Positions 35,980-46,593 are shown, numbered from the stretch's first letter. The stretch: DNA of 64,000 nt from Pseudoduganella plicata (GCF_004421005.1 NZ_CP038026.1:434001-498000), one strand, 5' to 3'. Program-made: numbers and translations. Notes: generated from the letters alone by a model not told the origin.

Positions 35980-36697
35980 GTCAACACAAACTATGAACAC
36001 CATGAACACCGCATTGAACAACCAAGCGGTCCTGTCGTGCCGCAACCTGGGCAAGACGTTCACCCAGGGCAGTTATGCCGTGGACGTCCTGCGCGGCATC
36101 GACTTTGCCGTCCATCGCGGCGAGCGGGTCGCCATCGTCGGCGCTTCGGGCTCCGGCAAGTCCACCTTGCTGCACCTGCTGGGCGGCCTCGATACGCCGA
36201 CCACCGGCAGCGTGACGTTGCAGGGCAAGGACTTCGCGGCGCTGTCGGAAACGGCGCGGGGCGACCTGCGCAACGCCTCGCTGGGATTCGTCTACCAGTT
36301 CCATCACCTGCTGCCGGAGTTCTCGGCGCTGGACAACGTGGCGATGCCGCTGATGATCCGCCGCGTCAAGCGCGCCGTGGCGCAGGAGGCCGCGCAGGCG
36401 ATGCTGGCCCGCGTCAACCTGGCCAAGCGGGTCACGCACGTGCCGGGCGAGCTGTCCGGCGGCGAGCGCCAGCGCGTGGCGCTGGCCCGCGCGCTCGTCA
36501 CGCAACCGGCCTGCGTGCTGGCGGACGAGCCGACGGGTAACCTGGATCATGCGACGGCGGAAGGGATCTTCGACCTGATGCTGGAGCTGTCGCGCACCCT
36601 CGGGACGGCGTTCGTCATCGTCACGCACGATCCGGAGCTGGCGCGCCGCTGCGACCGCATGCTGCGCATGACGGACGAAGGGCTGCGCCCGGCATAA
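35972..36697 (+). CDS. lolD: Lipoprotein-releasing ABC transporter ATPase
   Basis: 241 residues. Walker [10 protein letters not shown] (about 57), Q-loop in [10 protein letters not shown], signature [15 protein letters not shown] (about 160), Walker [13 protein letters not shown] (about 181), and the switch His in IVTHDPELA. The stretch [17 protein letters not shown] is the LolD-type helical-domain signature. It powers lipoprotein extraction by the adjacent LolC-type permeases. The first codons overlap the permease gene end by 8 bases; alternative internal ATG codons at 35993 and 36002 could also serve. It is followed by tatD after 13 bases. Confidence 0.95.
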   Translation: MNESTQTMNTMNTALNNQAVLSCRNLGKTFTQGSYAVDVLRGIDFAVHRGERVAIVGASGSGKSTLLHLLGGLDTPTTGSVTLQGKDFAALSETARGDLRNASLGFVYQFHHLLPEFSALDNVAMPLMIRRVKRAVAQEAAQAMLARVNLAKRVTHVPGELSGGERQRVALARALVTQPACVLADEPTGNLDHATAEGIFDLMLELSRTLGTAFVIVTHDPELARRCDRMLRMTDEGLRPA

Positions 36698-36710
36698 CGG
36701 AGAGGCTGCC

Positions 36711-37526
36711 ATGTGGATCGATACGCACTGTCACCTCGATGCCCGCGAATTCGGCGGCGAATCGCTGCGCGTGGCGGCGGATGCGGCAGCGGCCGGCGTA
36801 TCGATGATCGTCATCCCGGCCATCGACGTCGGCAATTTCGACGCCGTCGCGCAGCTGGGCGCCGGCGCGCCGAACGCTTGTTACGCCCTGGGCATCCACC
36901 CGATCTGCGTGCCTGCCGCAACCGACGACCATCTGGTGGCGCTGCGCCAGCGCGTGGCGGCGGCAATGAGCGATCCGCGTTTCGTCGCCATCGGCGAGGT
37001 GGGACTGGACTTCTTCCTGCCGCACCTGGCCGAGCCGGCCATGCGCGAAAAGCAGATCCGTTTTTTCCGCGAACAGCTCAAGATTGCCCGCGAGTTCGGC
37101 CTGCCGATCCTGACGCACGTGCGCAAGTCGCAGGACCAGGTGCTGAAACACATCCGCCAGATTCCTCCCGCCGGCGGCATCGCGCACGCTTTCAATGGCA
37201 GCTTCCAGCAGGCGCAGGGCTATCTCGACCTCGGCTTCAAGCTGGGCTTCGGCGGCAATCTGACCTTTACCCGCGCATTGCAGATCCGCCGGCTGGCGGA
37301 GCAATTGCCGCTGTCGGGCATCGTGATGGAAACGGATGCGCCGGATATCGCCCCGCAGTGGGTGCATCCGGGCGTGAACACGCCGCGGCAGGTGCCGGCA
37401 ATCGGGGCGGCGCTGGCACAGCTGCGCGGGATCGGCGTCGACGAGGTGCGTGACGTGACGACGGCGAATGCGCATGTTGTGATGCCGCGCCTGGCTGCAC
37501 TGATGCCGCCTGGCGCCGACGGCTGA
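36711..37526 (+). CDS. TatD-family metal-dependent hydrolase (DNase)
   Basis: 271 residues forming an amidohydrolase-type barrel. Metal ligands are visible: DTHCHLD at the start, GEVGLDFF near 98, LTHVRKSQD near 138, AHAFNGS near 160, and ETDAPDIAPQW near 206. TatD enzymes are 3'-5' DNases implicated in repair of oxidised ends; substrate specificity varies. The gene is the last of the lolC-lolC-lolD-tatD set. A good GGAGAGG motif precedes the ATG. Confidence 0.92.
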   Translation: MWIDTHCHLDAREFGGESLRVAADAAAAGVSMIVIPAIDVGNFDAVAQLGAGAPNACYALGIHPICVPAATDDHLVALRQRVAAAMSDPRFVAIGEVGLDFFLPHLAEPAMREKQIRFFREQLKIAREFGLPILTHVRKSQDQVLKHIRQIPPAGGIAHAFNGSFQQAQGYLDLGFKLGFGGNLTFTRALQIRRLAEQLPLSGIVMETDAPDIAPQWVHPGVNTPRQVPAIGAALAQLRGIGVDEVRDVTTANAHVVMPRLAALMPPGADG

Positions 37527-37647
37527 CGTGGCGGCGCGACAAACTAGTACCCCTTCCTTCGCAATGCGGCTAAACTTACCTGAGGTTACGCACGGGTCGT
37601 AACTATCAAGGTGCCTCACGCGCGGCCATCGAAAGCGTGGAGGCCGC

Positions 37648-39230
37648 ATGATCAAGAATATCGTCCTGTTTATGGATGGCACCTGGAACGGCGCAGGGGA
37701 CGATTACCCCACCAATGTTCGCAAGCTGTATGAACGCGTGTTGGGGCAGGAGTCGCCCAAGCAGCATGTTCACTATATCCGCGGCATTGGCACCAGCGCC
37801 GCGGGGCCGGCGCAGCTGCCAGGCTGGCATCGCGCCGCCAACCTGCCTGCTGAAAGCAACTCATGGCTCGGCAGGACGAAGCGGCGCTATCTTGGTGGCG
37901 CGTTTGGCCTGGGGATGAGCGCCAAAATCCGGGAAGCGTACGCGTTCCTCGTCCAGCACTACCGGCCGGGCGACCAGGTATTCCTGTTCGGCTTCAGCCG
38001 GGGTGCCTTCGCGGCCCGTTCGCTTGCCGGATTTGTCGAGGAAGTGGGCCTGCTGCTGCGGGAAGATATCGCCATGGTGCCGCAGGCCTATGCTTTGTAC
38101 GAGTCGAAAAGGAAAGCCGACCGTGACAAGCTGCCGGCGCTGATGCAGCGGTTGACGGGCATTCGCCGGCCTGGGCCGGAAGGCGAGTATGTGCTGAAAG
38201 TGCACATGATCGGCGTCTGGGACACGGTGGGCGCGCTGGGCGTGCATGAGCGGCAGAAGACAATGCCGATCTTTAATACGGGCTACCACAACACCCGTCT
38301 GCCGGAAAATATCGCGCATGCGCGCCATGCACTGGCCTTGCACGAATTGCGTGCGCAGTTTGCACCGCTGCTGTGGGACCATTGCCGGCCCGCGCAGTCG
38401 CTGCTCCAGGTGTGGTTCGCCGGGGCGCATGCGGATGTGGGCGGCGGATATGAGGACACGACATTGTCCGACATCGCGCTCGAATGGATGGCCAGCGAGG
38501 CGGCGCATCTGGGACTGCGCGTGTGGTCGGACCCGCGAGGCGTAAGCGCTGCGATTGGCGCACAGGCCGTGCACAACCCGCTGACCGGATGTTTTGTCCT
38601 GGCCAAGCCGGCAATCCGTGGGGCGATCGCGCGGCTGGCGGAGCTGCCGGATGGCGCATTGCCGCGCGATCTGGCGTCGCATGCGGTCCACCAATCCGCG
38701 CTCGACCGGTTGAGCATCGTACTCCACTACCAGCGGGGCAAGGAGATTGCCGAGGCATGGCGGCGCATCGACGACGACACGGCCAGGATGGCAATCAATC
38801 TGCTTTGCCAGGGGCGGCCGCCGGTCCAGCCTGGCGAAGTCACGCTGCAAGCGCCGGCCCTGACGCCGCGACCCGTACCCGCCGTGCTGCGCACGGGCAC
38901 CAGCGCAGCGGCGCTGGCGGCGCTGGACGATACACAGGCATCCTGGCTCAAGGTTTTTCCCACGACGCCCGCGGCGCTCGTGCTGCCGCTGCTGCTGAAC
39001 GCAACGCTGCGGGGGGGGAGCGCGGCCGCGAAACCATCGGCAGGCTGACCGGTATTCTCTCGCAGCGCATCACCGAAGGCACTCCCGCCGTCCAGGCGCA
39101 GGCGATTCGCGATGGCAGCGTGTTGGCGGCGTCCCTCGGGCAGACTCGCGCCACGCTGCCCGGCCAGTGCGACGCGTTGTTCGATGCCTGCAGCAGCAGG
39201 CTTGGCGTCAGCGCGGCGGTGGTGCGTTAG
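37648..39230 (+). CDS. DUF2235 alpha/beta-hydrolase, candidate Tle1-like lipase (C-terminal frameshift)
   Basis: Opens with KNIVLFMDGTWNG, the DUF2235 start motif, then the nucleophile GFSRGAFAAR (about 114), GVWDTVGALG and WFAGAHADVGGGY, which supply Ser, Asp and His. T6SS phospholipase effectors of the Tle1 family share this core. Here the protein is soluble and has no visible VgrG or PAAR partner. The intact frame stops at 39048. A run of eight G (39011-39018) precedes this, and the -1 frame continues as ERGRETIGRLTGILSQR to a stop at 39230 with good coding texture. One extra G would restore about 527 residues. An effector role is inference. Confidence 0.8.
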
Positions 39231-39249
39231 GTCCGCCGGGCGGCCGGCC

Positions 39250-40593
39250 TCAACGCACGAACGCCGGCCGCTTCGGATCGAACGTCCAGCCCGGGAAGAA
39301 GTACTGCATGGCGACGGCATCGTTGCGCGCGCCCAGCCCCATATTGCGGTACACCTGGTGCGCCCGCTCGACGGCATCCATGTCCAGCTCGACGCCGAGG
39401 CCGGGCGCCGTCGGCACGTCCACCTTGCCGCCCACGATTTGCAGCGGATTTTTGGTGAGGAACTGGCCGTCCTGCCAGATCCAGTGCGTGTCGATCGCCG
39501 TGATCCTGCCCGGTGCGGCGGCGGCCACGTGGGTGAACATCGCCAGCGAAACGTCGAAGTGGTTGTTCGAGTGCGAACCCCACGTCAGGCCCCATTCCTT
39601 GCACAGCTGCGCCACGCGCACGGAGCCCTGCATCGTCCAGAAATGCGGGTCGGCCAGCGGAATGTCGACCGACTGCAGCTGGACCGCGTGGCCCAGCTGG
39701 CGCCAGTCCGTGGCGATCATGTTGGTGGCCGTCGGCAGGCCGGTGGCGCGGCGGAACTCGGCCATCACTTCGCGGCCCGAGTAGCCGTCCTCCGCGCCAC
39801 ACGGGTCTTCCGCGTACGCCAGCACGTGATGCTGGTCGCGGCACAGACGGATGGCGTCCTTCAGCAGCCAGCCACCGTTCGGGTCCAGCGTGACGCGCGC
39901 GTCCGGGAAACGCTCGGCCAGTGCCGTGACGGCGGCGATCTCCTCTTCGCCGGCCAGCACGCCGCCTTTCAGCTTGAAGTCCTTGAAGCCGTAGCGGGCG
40001 TAGGCCGCTTCGGCCAGCCGCACCACCGCTTCCGGCGTCATGGCCTTTTCATGGCGCAGGCGCAGCCAGTCGTCCGGCTCGTCCGGGGCGCTGTCGTAGG
40101 GCAGGTCGGTTGCCGCGCGGTCGCCCACGTAGAACAGGTAGCCCAGCATTTCGACCTGGTCGCGCTGCTGCCCGTCGCCCAGCAGCGCGCAGACGGGTAC
40201 GCCGAGGAATTTGCCGAGCAGGTCCAGCAGCGATGCTTCCAGCGCCGTCACGGCATGGATAGCGATGCGCAAGTCGAACGTCTGATTGCCGCGGCCGCCC
40301 ACGTCGCGCTCTGCAAAGGCTGCGCGCACCTTGTTCAGGATGGCCTGGTAATTGCCGATCGACTGGCCAATCACAAGCGGGCGCGCATCCACCAGCGTGC
40401 CGCGGATCGCTTCGCCGCCAGGCACCTCGCCAACGCCCGTGTTGCCGGCACTGTCCGTCAGGATCACCAGGTTGCGGGTGAAGTAGGGGCCATGCGCGCC
40501 CGACAGGTTCAGCAGCATGCTGTCGCGGCCGGCAATGGGAATGACGCGCAGTTCGGTAATCACGGGCGTGCTGGTGCGGGTGGTCTGCTGCAT
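39250..40593 (-). CDS. gudD: Glucarate dehydratase
   Basis: 447 residues of the enolase superfamily, matching GudD in length. Hallmarks: [16 protein letters not shown] (the catalytic Lys pair), VTLDPNGGW and AEDPCG (metal ligands D, E), and [20 protein letters not shown] with the catalytic His. It dehydrates D-glucarate, and usually L-idarate, to 5-keto-4-deoxyglucarate. CAGGAG lies 6 bases before ATG 40593. It is divergent from the MFS transporter and LacI-family regulator genes, forming a small glucarate-use locus. The downstream aldolase and kinase genes are not in this window. Confidence 0.94.
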   Translation of the reverse strand: MQQTTRTSTPVITELRVIPIAGRDSMLLNLSGAHGPYFTRNLVILTDSAGNTGVGEVPGGEAIRGTLVDARPLVIGQSIGNYQAILNKVRAAFAERDVGGRGNQTFDLRIAIHAVTALEASLLDLLGKFLGVPVCALLGDGQQRDQVEMLGYLFYVGDRAATDLPYDSAPDEPDDWLRLRHEKAMTPEAVVRLAEAAYARYGFKDFKLKGGVLAGEEEIAAVTALAERFPDARVTLDPNGGWLLKDAIRLCRDQHHVLAYAEDPCGAEDGYSGREVMAEFRRATGLPTATNMIATDWRQLGHAVQLQSVDIPLADPHFWTMQGSVRVAQLCKEWGLTWGSHSNNHFDVSLAMFTHVAAAAPGRITAIDTHWIWQDGQFLTKNPLQIVGGKVDVPTAPGLGVELDMDAVERAHQVYRNMGLGARNDAVAMQYFFPGWTFDPKRPAFVR

Positions 40594-40915
40594 GGTATCT
40601 CCTGCTGTGCGAAAATGATAGAAAATGATTTGCTGGGCGACGGCAATGCTTCCGCCGTTGCGAACGATGTTAGCCGATCAATGCACTTGGCGCAACCGCA
40701 GGACAAATATTTACCCTCCAGATTCTCAATAGTTAGATAACCGATTGATTGTAATGAGCAAAGAGGATTTCTCGACAGTTTGCACAAAAGCAGGACTCAT
40801 GGCTATACTGTTGCAAAGCTTATGACAGAAACTGATGCATCATATCAGTCGCGCCTAGACCCGCGTGCCGAAAGTACAAAGCGGGCGTCCAACCATCATG
40901 CAAACAGGAGACAGC
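40594..40915. promoter_or_regulatory. Divergent promoter region of the glucarate locus
   Basis: A 322-bp gap between gudD and the transporter gene, AT-richer than its surroundings. It holds a tandem 10-bp repeat GAAAATGATA (40611-40630, last base differing) just upstream of the gudD ribosome-binding site. Two related direct repeats, GTTAGCCGAT (40671) and GTTAGATAACCGAT (40733), lie further upstream. These are plausible regulator sites for the LacI-family protein encoded downstream. No gene is seen here. Confidence 0.45.
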
Positions 40916-42271
40916 ATGCCCACACAGCAACTGAAAAGCCCGGCCGCGGCGCCAGCAGGCGTTCGTGCCAAACCCACCCGCGTGCGCTGGACCATCCTGG
41001 CGATCCTGTTCATCGTTACAACGATCAACTACGCCGACCGCGCCACGATCTCGATTGCGGGTCCGGAGCTGAAGAAGCTGCTGGATTTGTCCGCCGTGGA
41101 GATGGGTTACGTGTTTTCCGCTTTTGGCTGGTCGTACGTGCTGGCACAGTTGCCCGGCGGCTGGCTGCTGGACCGGTTCGGCTCCAAGATCACCTATTTC
41201 TTCAGCATCTTCCTGTGGTCGCTGTTCACGCTGCTGATGGGTGGTGTCGGCTTCCTGGCGGGCGGCTCGGCCGTTGCCGCGCTGTTCTGCCTGCGCCTGC
41301 TGGTCGGCGCGGCCGAGGCGCCGTCGTTCCCCGGCAACAGCCGCATCGCGTCCGCGTGGTTCCCTACCGCCGAGCGGGGCAGGGCAGCCGCCATCTTCAA
41401 CTCGGCCCAGTATTTCGCCACGGTGCTGTTCGCTCCCCTGATGGGCTGGCTCGTGCACAGCTTTGGCTGGCAGAGCGTGTTCTACGTGATGGGGGCGCTC
41501 GGCATCGGCATGTCCGTGGTGTGGTTGTATACGATCCACGGCCCGCGCCAGCATCCGCGCGTCAACGCGGCCGAGCTGGCCTACATGGAGGCGGGCGGCG
41601 CCCTGATCGACATCGAAGGCGGCCCGCGCCTGGCCGACAAGATCGCCACGTGGCCCAGCATCCGCCAGTTGCTGGGCAGCCGGATGCTGCTGGGCGTGTA
41701 CATCGGCCAGTACTGCATCACGACCCTGACGTACTTCTTCCTGACGTGGTTCCCCGTCTACCTGGTCCAGGAACGGCAAATGACGATCCTGAAGGCCGGC
41801 TTCGTGGCCGCGCTGCCGGCCGTCGCCGGCTTCCTCGGCGGCATCCTGGGCGGCGTCATTTCCGACCGGATGATCAAGAGCGGCGCGTCGCTGTCGGCCG
41901 CCCGCAAGACGCCGATCGTGGCCGGCATGCTGCTGGCGATGAGCATGATCATCTGCAATTACGTGGAGCAGGACTGGCTGGTCATTGCCGTCATGTCACT
42001 GGCATTCTTCGGCAAGGGCATCGGCGCGCTGGGGTGGGCCGTTGTCTCGGACACGTCGCCGAAGCAGGCCGCCGGCCTCAGCGGCAGCCTGTTCAATACG
42101 TTCGGCAATACGGCCGCCATCACGACGCCCATAGCCATCGGCTATATCCTGGACGCGACGGGTTCGTTCGCCGGCGCGCTGGTCTTTGTCGGCGCCAACG
42201 CGCTGGTGGCGATCCTGTGCTACCTGTTTGTCGTGGGCGACATCCGCCGCTTCGAGTTCCGCCAGGACTGA
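40916..42271 (+). CDS. MFS transporter, glucarate/galactarate (GudP/ACS family) type
   Basis: 451 residues with 12 TM segments. The anion:cation symporter signature is present: TTINYADRATISIAGPEL, AFGWSYVLAQLPGGWLLDRF and WFPTAERGRAAAIFN. It should import D-glucarate or a related hexarate with protons. Start ATG 40916 has AGGAG 5 bases upstream; in-frame ATG codons upstream (40898 and earlier) are less well placed. It precedes the LacI-family gene by 36 bases and faces gudD, which fixes the likely substrate. Exact specificity is inferred from context. Confidence 0.92.
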   Translation: MPTQQLKSPAAAPAGVRAKPTRVRWTILAILFIVTTINYADRATISIAGPELKKLLDLSAVEMGYVFSAFGWSYVLAQLPGGWLLDRFGSKITYFFSIFLWSLFTLLMGGVGFLAGGSAVAALFCLRLLVGAAEAPSFPGNSRIASAWFPTAERGRAAAIFNSAQYFATVLFAPLMGWLVHSFGWQSVFYVMGALGIGMSVVWLYTIHGPRQHPRVNAAELAYMEAGGALIDIEGGPRLADKIATWPSIRQLLGSRMLLGVYIGQYCITTLTYFFLTWFPVYLVQERQMTILKAGFVAALPAVAGFLGGILGGVISDRMIKSGASLSAARKTPIVAGMLLAMSMIICNYVEQDWLVIAVMSLAFFGKGIGALGWAVVSDTSPKQAAGLSGSLFNTFGNTAAITTPIAIGYILDATGSFAGALVFVGANALVAILCYLFVVGDIRRFEFRQD

Positions 42272-42307
42272 ACACGGTAAAATTGTCGTTTCGCCACACA
42301 AACGACC

Positions 42308-43336
42308 ATGGAACCACTGCAGCCCGACGAGCCTTACATCACCAGCGCGACGCTGAACGACGTCGCCCGCGTTGCCGGCGTTTCGCCGATCACGGTGTCG
42401 CGCGCGCTGAACCAGCCGCAGCTGGTGCGCCCCGGCACGCTGGCGCGCATCCAGGCGGCGGTGCGAGCAACAGGGTATGCGCGCAGCCGGCCACCGGCCG
42501 CCCCCGCGGGCGACCGCAGCAAGCTGGTGGCGCTGATCCTGCCGACGGTAGCCAATCCCATCTTTGCCGACATGGTGCAGGCGGCCAGCGACAAGCTGAC
42601 GGCGGGCGGCTACCAGCTGCTGCTGGGCCTGGCCGGCTATGAAATCTGGCGCGAGGAAATCCTGGTCGAGACGGTGCTGAGCCGCCGTCCCGACGGCCTC
42701 ATCCTTACTGGCACGCTGCATTCCGATAACACCCGGCGCCGGCTGGAATCGGCCGGCATCCCGATCGTGGAAACGTGGGACATCACGCCGCACCCCATCG
42801 ACATGCTGGTGGGTTTCTCGCATGAACAGGTGGGGCACACGGTGGCCGCCCGGATGCTGCAGAAGGGTTACCGCCGGATCGCCATCCTGACTGCCAACGA
42901 TCCGCGCGCCGCACGCCGCAACCTGGGGCTGCAGGCGGCGCTGGCGCGCCAGGGCGTCGGCGTCGTGGCGACGGAGACGGTGACGACTCCCGCCAGCCTG
43001 CAACTGGGACGCGAAGGCTGCGCGCGCCTGCTGGCGGCGCATCCGGATATCGAGCTGGTGGTTTGCAGCTCCGACACGCTGGCCCAGGGCGCGATGACCG
43101 AAGCGGCCAGCCGGGGGATGCGCGTGCCGCAGGCGCTGGCCGTGCTGGGCTTCGGCGACCTGAATTTCGCCGCCTACACGTTCCCGCCCATGTCGAGCGT
43201 ACGGGTGGATGGCGTGGCCATCGGCGCCATTGCCGCCCAGGCCATCCTGGAGCGCCTGGGCGAATCGACGAACGGGCCGCGCGTACCGAAGGTGACGGAC
43301 ACCGGCTTCGAGCTGATCGAGCGGGGCAGTACCTGA
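42308..43336 (+). CDS. LacI-family transcriptional regulator of the glucarate locus
   Basis: 342 residues. The N-terminal LacI helix-turn-helix reads TLNDVARVAGVSPITVSRAL followed by the hinge RATGYARSRPPAA. A periplasmic-binding-type ligand domain follows (LVALILPTVANPIFADMVQA, VETWDITPHPIDMLVGFSHE, LGFGDLNFAAYTFPPMSSV). This subgroup (GntR of E. coli type) controls gluconate and hexarate genes. The gene is directly downstream of the hexarate transporter and probably represses the divergent gudD/transporter promoters until ligand binds. Confidence 0.9.
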   Translation: MEPLQPDEPYITSATLNDVARVAGVSPITVSRALNQPQLVRPGTLARIQAAVRATGYARSRPPAAPAGDRSKLVALILPTVANPIFADMVQAASDKLTAGGYQLLLGLAGYEIWREEILVETVLSRRPDGLILTGTLHSDNTRRRLESAGIPIVETWDITPHPIDMLVGFSHEQVGHTVAARMLQKGYRRIAILTANDPRAARRNLGLQAALARQGVGVVATETVTTPASLQLGREGCARLLAAHPDIELVVCSSDTLAQGAMTEAASRGMRVPQALAVLGFGDLNFAAYTFPPMSSVRVDGVAIGAIAAQAILERLGESTNGPRVPKVTDTGFELIERGST

Positions 43337-43340
43337 CGGC

Positions 43341-45767
43341 TTATTTCTGCTTTGCCGCCGGCGCGGCGACACCGTCCGGCAGTGCGAACGCCACCAGCTC
43401 GTCGCTCATTTTCGTGCCCAGCGAACCGTGGCCGCCGGCCATGACGACCACGTACTGCCTGCCCGTCTTGTCGGATACGTAACTCATCGGCGTGGCTTGG
43501 CCGCCCGCGGGCAGCCGTGCTTTCCACACGACCTTGCCGTTGCTGACGTCATAGCCGCGGATGTAGTAATCCAGCGTGCTGCTGAGGAAGGCCACGCCGC
43601 CGCCCGTGGTGGCCATGCCCCCCAGGCTCGGTACGCCCAGCGGCAGGGCGATCGGTACCGGTGCGCTGTCGCGGGTCGTGCCGTTCTTGTGCATCCACAC
43701 TTTCTTCATCGTGCGCAGGTCGACGGCGGCCACATAGCCCCATGGCGGCGCCTGGCACGGGAAGCCCAACGGCGACAGGAACGGCTTGATCTCGACGGCA
43801 AATGGCGTGCCGTGCTGCGGCTGCAGGCCCATCTCGGAACCGGTACCGCCCTTGGCGTTGGCCTGGGCGCGCGGCACGAGGCGTTCCAGGAAGCCCATAT
43901 AGTCCGGATTGACGATCAGCAGCTGGCGCACCGGGTCGACGGCGGCGCCGCCCCATTCGAAAATGCCCAGCGGACCCGGCGAGATGATGGCGCCGCGACC
44001 GGCCGTCTGCGGCGTGAACGGACCTTCGTAGCGGTGCTGGCGGAAGATCACGCGGCAGGCCAGCTGGTCGAACGGCGTTGTGCCCCACATGTCCGTCTCG
44101 CTGATATTGCGCTCGGGCAGGAATGTCAGCGCCGAGAAAGGCTGCGTCGGCGAGACGTGGTCGCCTGCCGCCACATTGCCCGTGGGGACAGGCTTTTCTG
44201 GCGCCGGCACGACCAGCGAGCCGTCGCGGCGGTCGATCACGTAGATGTCGCCGCGCTTGGTTGTCGCCACGACGGACGGCACCTTGCCCCTGGGCGTGTC
44301 GATGTCGACCAGCGTGGGCTGGCCGCCGATGTCCATGTCCCAGATGTCGTGGTGCACCGTCTGGTAGACCCAGCGCAGCTTGCCCGTCGCCAGGTCGAGC
44401 GCGACGATGGCGCTGTTGAAGCGTTCGCCATTCTTGTTGCGCCGGCCGCCCCACGTGTCGGGCGTCTCGTTGCCCATCGGGATGTACACCATGCCCAGCT
44501 TCTCGTCGACGCTGGAGACGCCCCACGAGTTGGGCGAATTGTTGACATAGGTCTGGCCGGTGCCGATCGGATTGGTTTCGTCCGGACGGGCGGCATCCCA
44601 GTTCCACAGCAGCTTGCCGGTGACGGGGTCGAAACCGCGGATGACGCCGGACGGCTCGTTGGTCGAGTCGTTGTCCGTCACGCTGGCGGCCATGACGATC
44701 GTGTGCTGCGACACGGCCGGCGGCGACGTCGGCATCAGGAAGCCGCGCTTTTTCATCGCCATGCCGTGGTACAGGCCGATCACGCCGTTGTCGCCAAAGC
44801 TCTTGCAGGGCCCGCCAGTGTCGGCGTTCAGGGCAATCAGCGTGGCGTCCATCGTCGGCGCAAAGATGCGGCGCGGGCATTCCATCGCGGCCGTATCAGG
44901 CACGGGCTTGCCGGGCGCGGCGCTTGCCGCGTTGGCATCCCAGTACGACACGCCGCGGCAGATCATGTGCTGGTAGCCGGCGGCATCGCGGTTGATCTTC
45001 GGGTCGTGGCGCCAGATTTGCTTGCCGGTATCCGGATCGAGCGCGATGACGATATTGTGCGGCGTGCACATGTACAGCATGCCGTTGACCTTGATCGGCG
45101 TGACTTCGTTGGCAATCTCGGTGGGATCGTTCGGGCCCTTGATGTCGCCCGTATGGAAGCTCCAGGCCTGCTGCAGTTTGCCCGCGTTGGCCGGCGTGAT
45201 CTGCGCGGCGGGGGCGTAGCGGTCGCCCAGGCCCGAGCGGCCGTACGCCGACCAGTCGTTCGGTGCGACGCCGGCCACGTCCGGCACCGTGCGCGCGGAC
45301 ATGTTCGCCGCCGGCACCTCGCCGTGCAGGTCATGGTAGTCGTGGAACAGCGCGGCGAGGCCGACCAGCACCGTCAGCACGGCCGAGCCGAACAGGGCAA
45401 CGCGGCCGCTGTCCCTGCCTTGTGGCGCCTTGCCCAGCCGGCGATTTACAAAAGGCAACAGTAGCCAGACGGCGGCGGCGAACCAGATGTCCAGTCGCGG
45501 CAGCAGCTGCCACCAGTCGAAGCGAACTTCGATGACGGACCAGACAACGGTGCCCAGCAGGACAAGCGCCAGCAGGCTCTGAGCGGCGCGGCGGCCCTTG
45601 AACACGAGCACGCCGGTGGCCAGGAGGCCAAGGCCGGCGAGCACATAGTAGGGCGAGCCGCCAAAGCTCATCAGGTAGGCGCCGCCGCCAAGCAACACGA
45701 GGCCGAGCAGCGCGAAAATGAATCCGGTAATGGCCAGAAGCGGCCCGGGGCGGGATGCGGAAGACAT
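43341..45767 (-). CDS. gcd: Membrane-bound PQQ-dependent glucose dehydrogenase
   Basis: 808 residues. Five N-terminal membrane helices (about 1-145) anchor a periplasmic eight-bladed PQQ propeller. Motifs include NDWSAYGRSGLGDRYAPAAQ at its start, repeated blade motifs (ALDPDTGKQIWRHDP, FDPVTGKLLWNWD, ALDLATGKLRWVYQ), DIWDMDIGGQPTLVD and GDHVSPTQPFSALTFLPE. These are typical of Gcd. It oxidises glucose to gluconolactone in the periplasm and reduces ubiquinone. PQQ biosynthesis genes are not in the window. It converges on the LacI gene (5-base gap) and is divergent from a TetR gene that may control it. Confidence 0.95.
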   Translation of the reverse strand: MSSASRPGPLLAITGFIFALLGLVLLGGGAYLMSFGGSPYYVLAGLGLLATGVLVFKGRRAAQSLLALVLLGTVVWSVIEVRFDWWQLLPRLDIWFAAAVWLLLPFVNRRLGKAPQGRDSGRVALFGSAVLTVLVGLAALFHDYHDLHGEVPAANMSARTVPDVAGVAPNDWSAYGRSGLGDRYAPAAQITPANAGKLQQAWSFHTGDIKGPNDPTEIANEVTPIKVNGMLYMCTPHNIVIALDPDTGKQIWRHDPKINRDAAGYQHMICRGVSYWDANAASAAPGKPVPDTAAMECPRRIFAPTMDATLIALNADTGGPCKSFGDNGVIGLYHGMAMKKRGFLMPTSPPAVSQHTIVMAASVTDNDSTNEPSGVIRGFDPVTGKLLWNWDAARPDETNPIGTGQTYVNNSPNSWGVSSVDEKLGMVYIPMGNETPDTWGGRRNKNGERFNSAIVALDLATGKLRWVYQTVHHDIWDMDIGGQPTLVDIDTPRGKVPSVVATTKRGDIYVIDRRDGSLVVPAPEKPVPTGNVAAGDHVSPTQPFSALTFLPERNISETDMWGTTPFDQLACRVIFRQHRYEGPFTPQTAGRGAIISPGPLGIFEWGGAAVDPVRQLLIVNPDYMGFLERLVPRAQANAKGGTGSEMGLQPQHGTPFAVEIKPFLSPLGFPCQAPPWGYVAAVDLRTMKKVWMHKNGTTRDSAPVPIALPLGVPSLGGMATTGGGVAFLSSTLDYYIRGYDVSNGKVVWKARLPAGGQATPMSYVSDKTGRQYVVVMAGGHGSLGTKMSDELVAFALPDGVAAPAAKQK

Positions 45768-45892
45768 GGAATTCCAATCGGTTGAAAGCTACAGTCGGTA
45801 TGATATGCTCACACTTGGACTTTGTAAACTTATGGGTTTCTTAACTGCGCGTCACGTCCCGGGCGGGAAATGGCGCTTCTTGGAAGGTGCGG

Positions 45893-46552
45893 ATGGAGAA
45901 GATGGAGGGGACTGGCACGGAGCGAACGAAGATGGGCCGCCCTGCGCTCCACACGCCGGCCCAGCTGATCGACCGGCTGGTCAGCGCGGCCGGCGCGATT
46001 CTGGACGAGCAGGCGGCGGACGCGGATTTCAGCATGGCGCAAGTGGCCGAGCGGGCCAAAGTGTCGAAACGCACGGTCTATACCGTCATCGCCAGCAAGG
46101 AGGAACTCATCGGGCACATTGTCCGGCGCGGCGCCGAATCGGTCACGGCGATCCTGGAGCAGCCGGTGCCGGACCCGGCCAGCGTACGGGACGTACTGTC
46201 GCGTTTCCTGCATCAGTGGGAAACCTTCGCCTGCGGCCCCAGGGCCGTGGCCATCTACGTGATGGCCATCCGCGAGCGCAGCCGCTACCCGGCCATTGGT
46301 GCCGCCTACTATCGGTCGCGCAACGAGCACGGCCTGCAGCAGCTGACGGCCTGGCTGGCGCGCATGCACGCCAAGCGCTTCTTGCGCATCGAGGATCCCG
46401 CCATGACAGCCGAATTCGCGCTGACCATGGTGGCCAGCGAGCGGCAACGCATGCTGGCGCTCGGCATGGACGCGCCGCAAACGCCCGAGCAGCTGGCGCA
46501 GCGCGTGGCTGCCGTCGTGCGCCTGGTCCTGCCGGAATCTTCGGTCGCATGA
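45893..46552 (+). CDS. TetR/AcrR-family transcriptional regulator
   Basis: About 219 residues. The N-terminal DNA-binding part is DFSMAQVAERAKVSKRTVYTVIASKEELI, a standard TetR helix-turn-helix. The helical C-terminus (AVAIYVMAIRERSRYPAIGA and AEFALTMVASERQRMLALGM) is a ligand domain of the AefR-like type. Start ATG 45893 follows GGAAGG; GTG 45887, ATG 45902 and ATG 45932 are alternatives. It is divergent from gcd and 41 bases before an EthD gene. Target and ligand are unknown; control of one or both neighbours is likely. Confidence 0.85.
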   Translation: MEKMEGTGTERTKMGRPALHTPAQLIDRLVSAAGAILDEQAADADFSMAQVAERAKVSKRTVYTVIASKEELIGHIVRRGAESVTAILEQPVPDPASVRDVLSRFLHQWETFACGPRAVAIYVMAIRERSRYPAIGAAYYRSRNEHGLQQLTAWLARMHAKRFLRIEDPAMTAEFALTMVASERQRMLALGMDAPQTPEQLAQRVAAVVRLVLPESSVA

Positions 46553-46593
46553 CCCACTCGCCCCAAGCGGGCCAACTTTTTGGAGAACACACC

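Noticed and set aside
40611..40630. Tandem repeat GAAAATGATA as a CRISPR or satellite
   Set aside because: Only two 10-bp units without spacers; more likely part of a promoter region.
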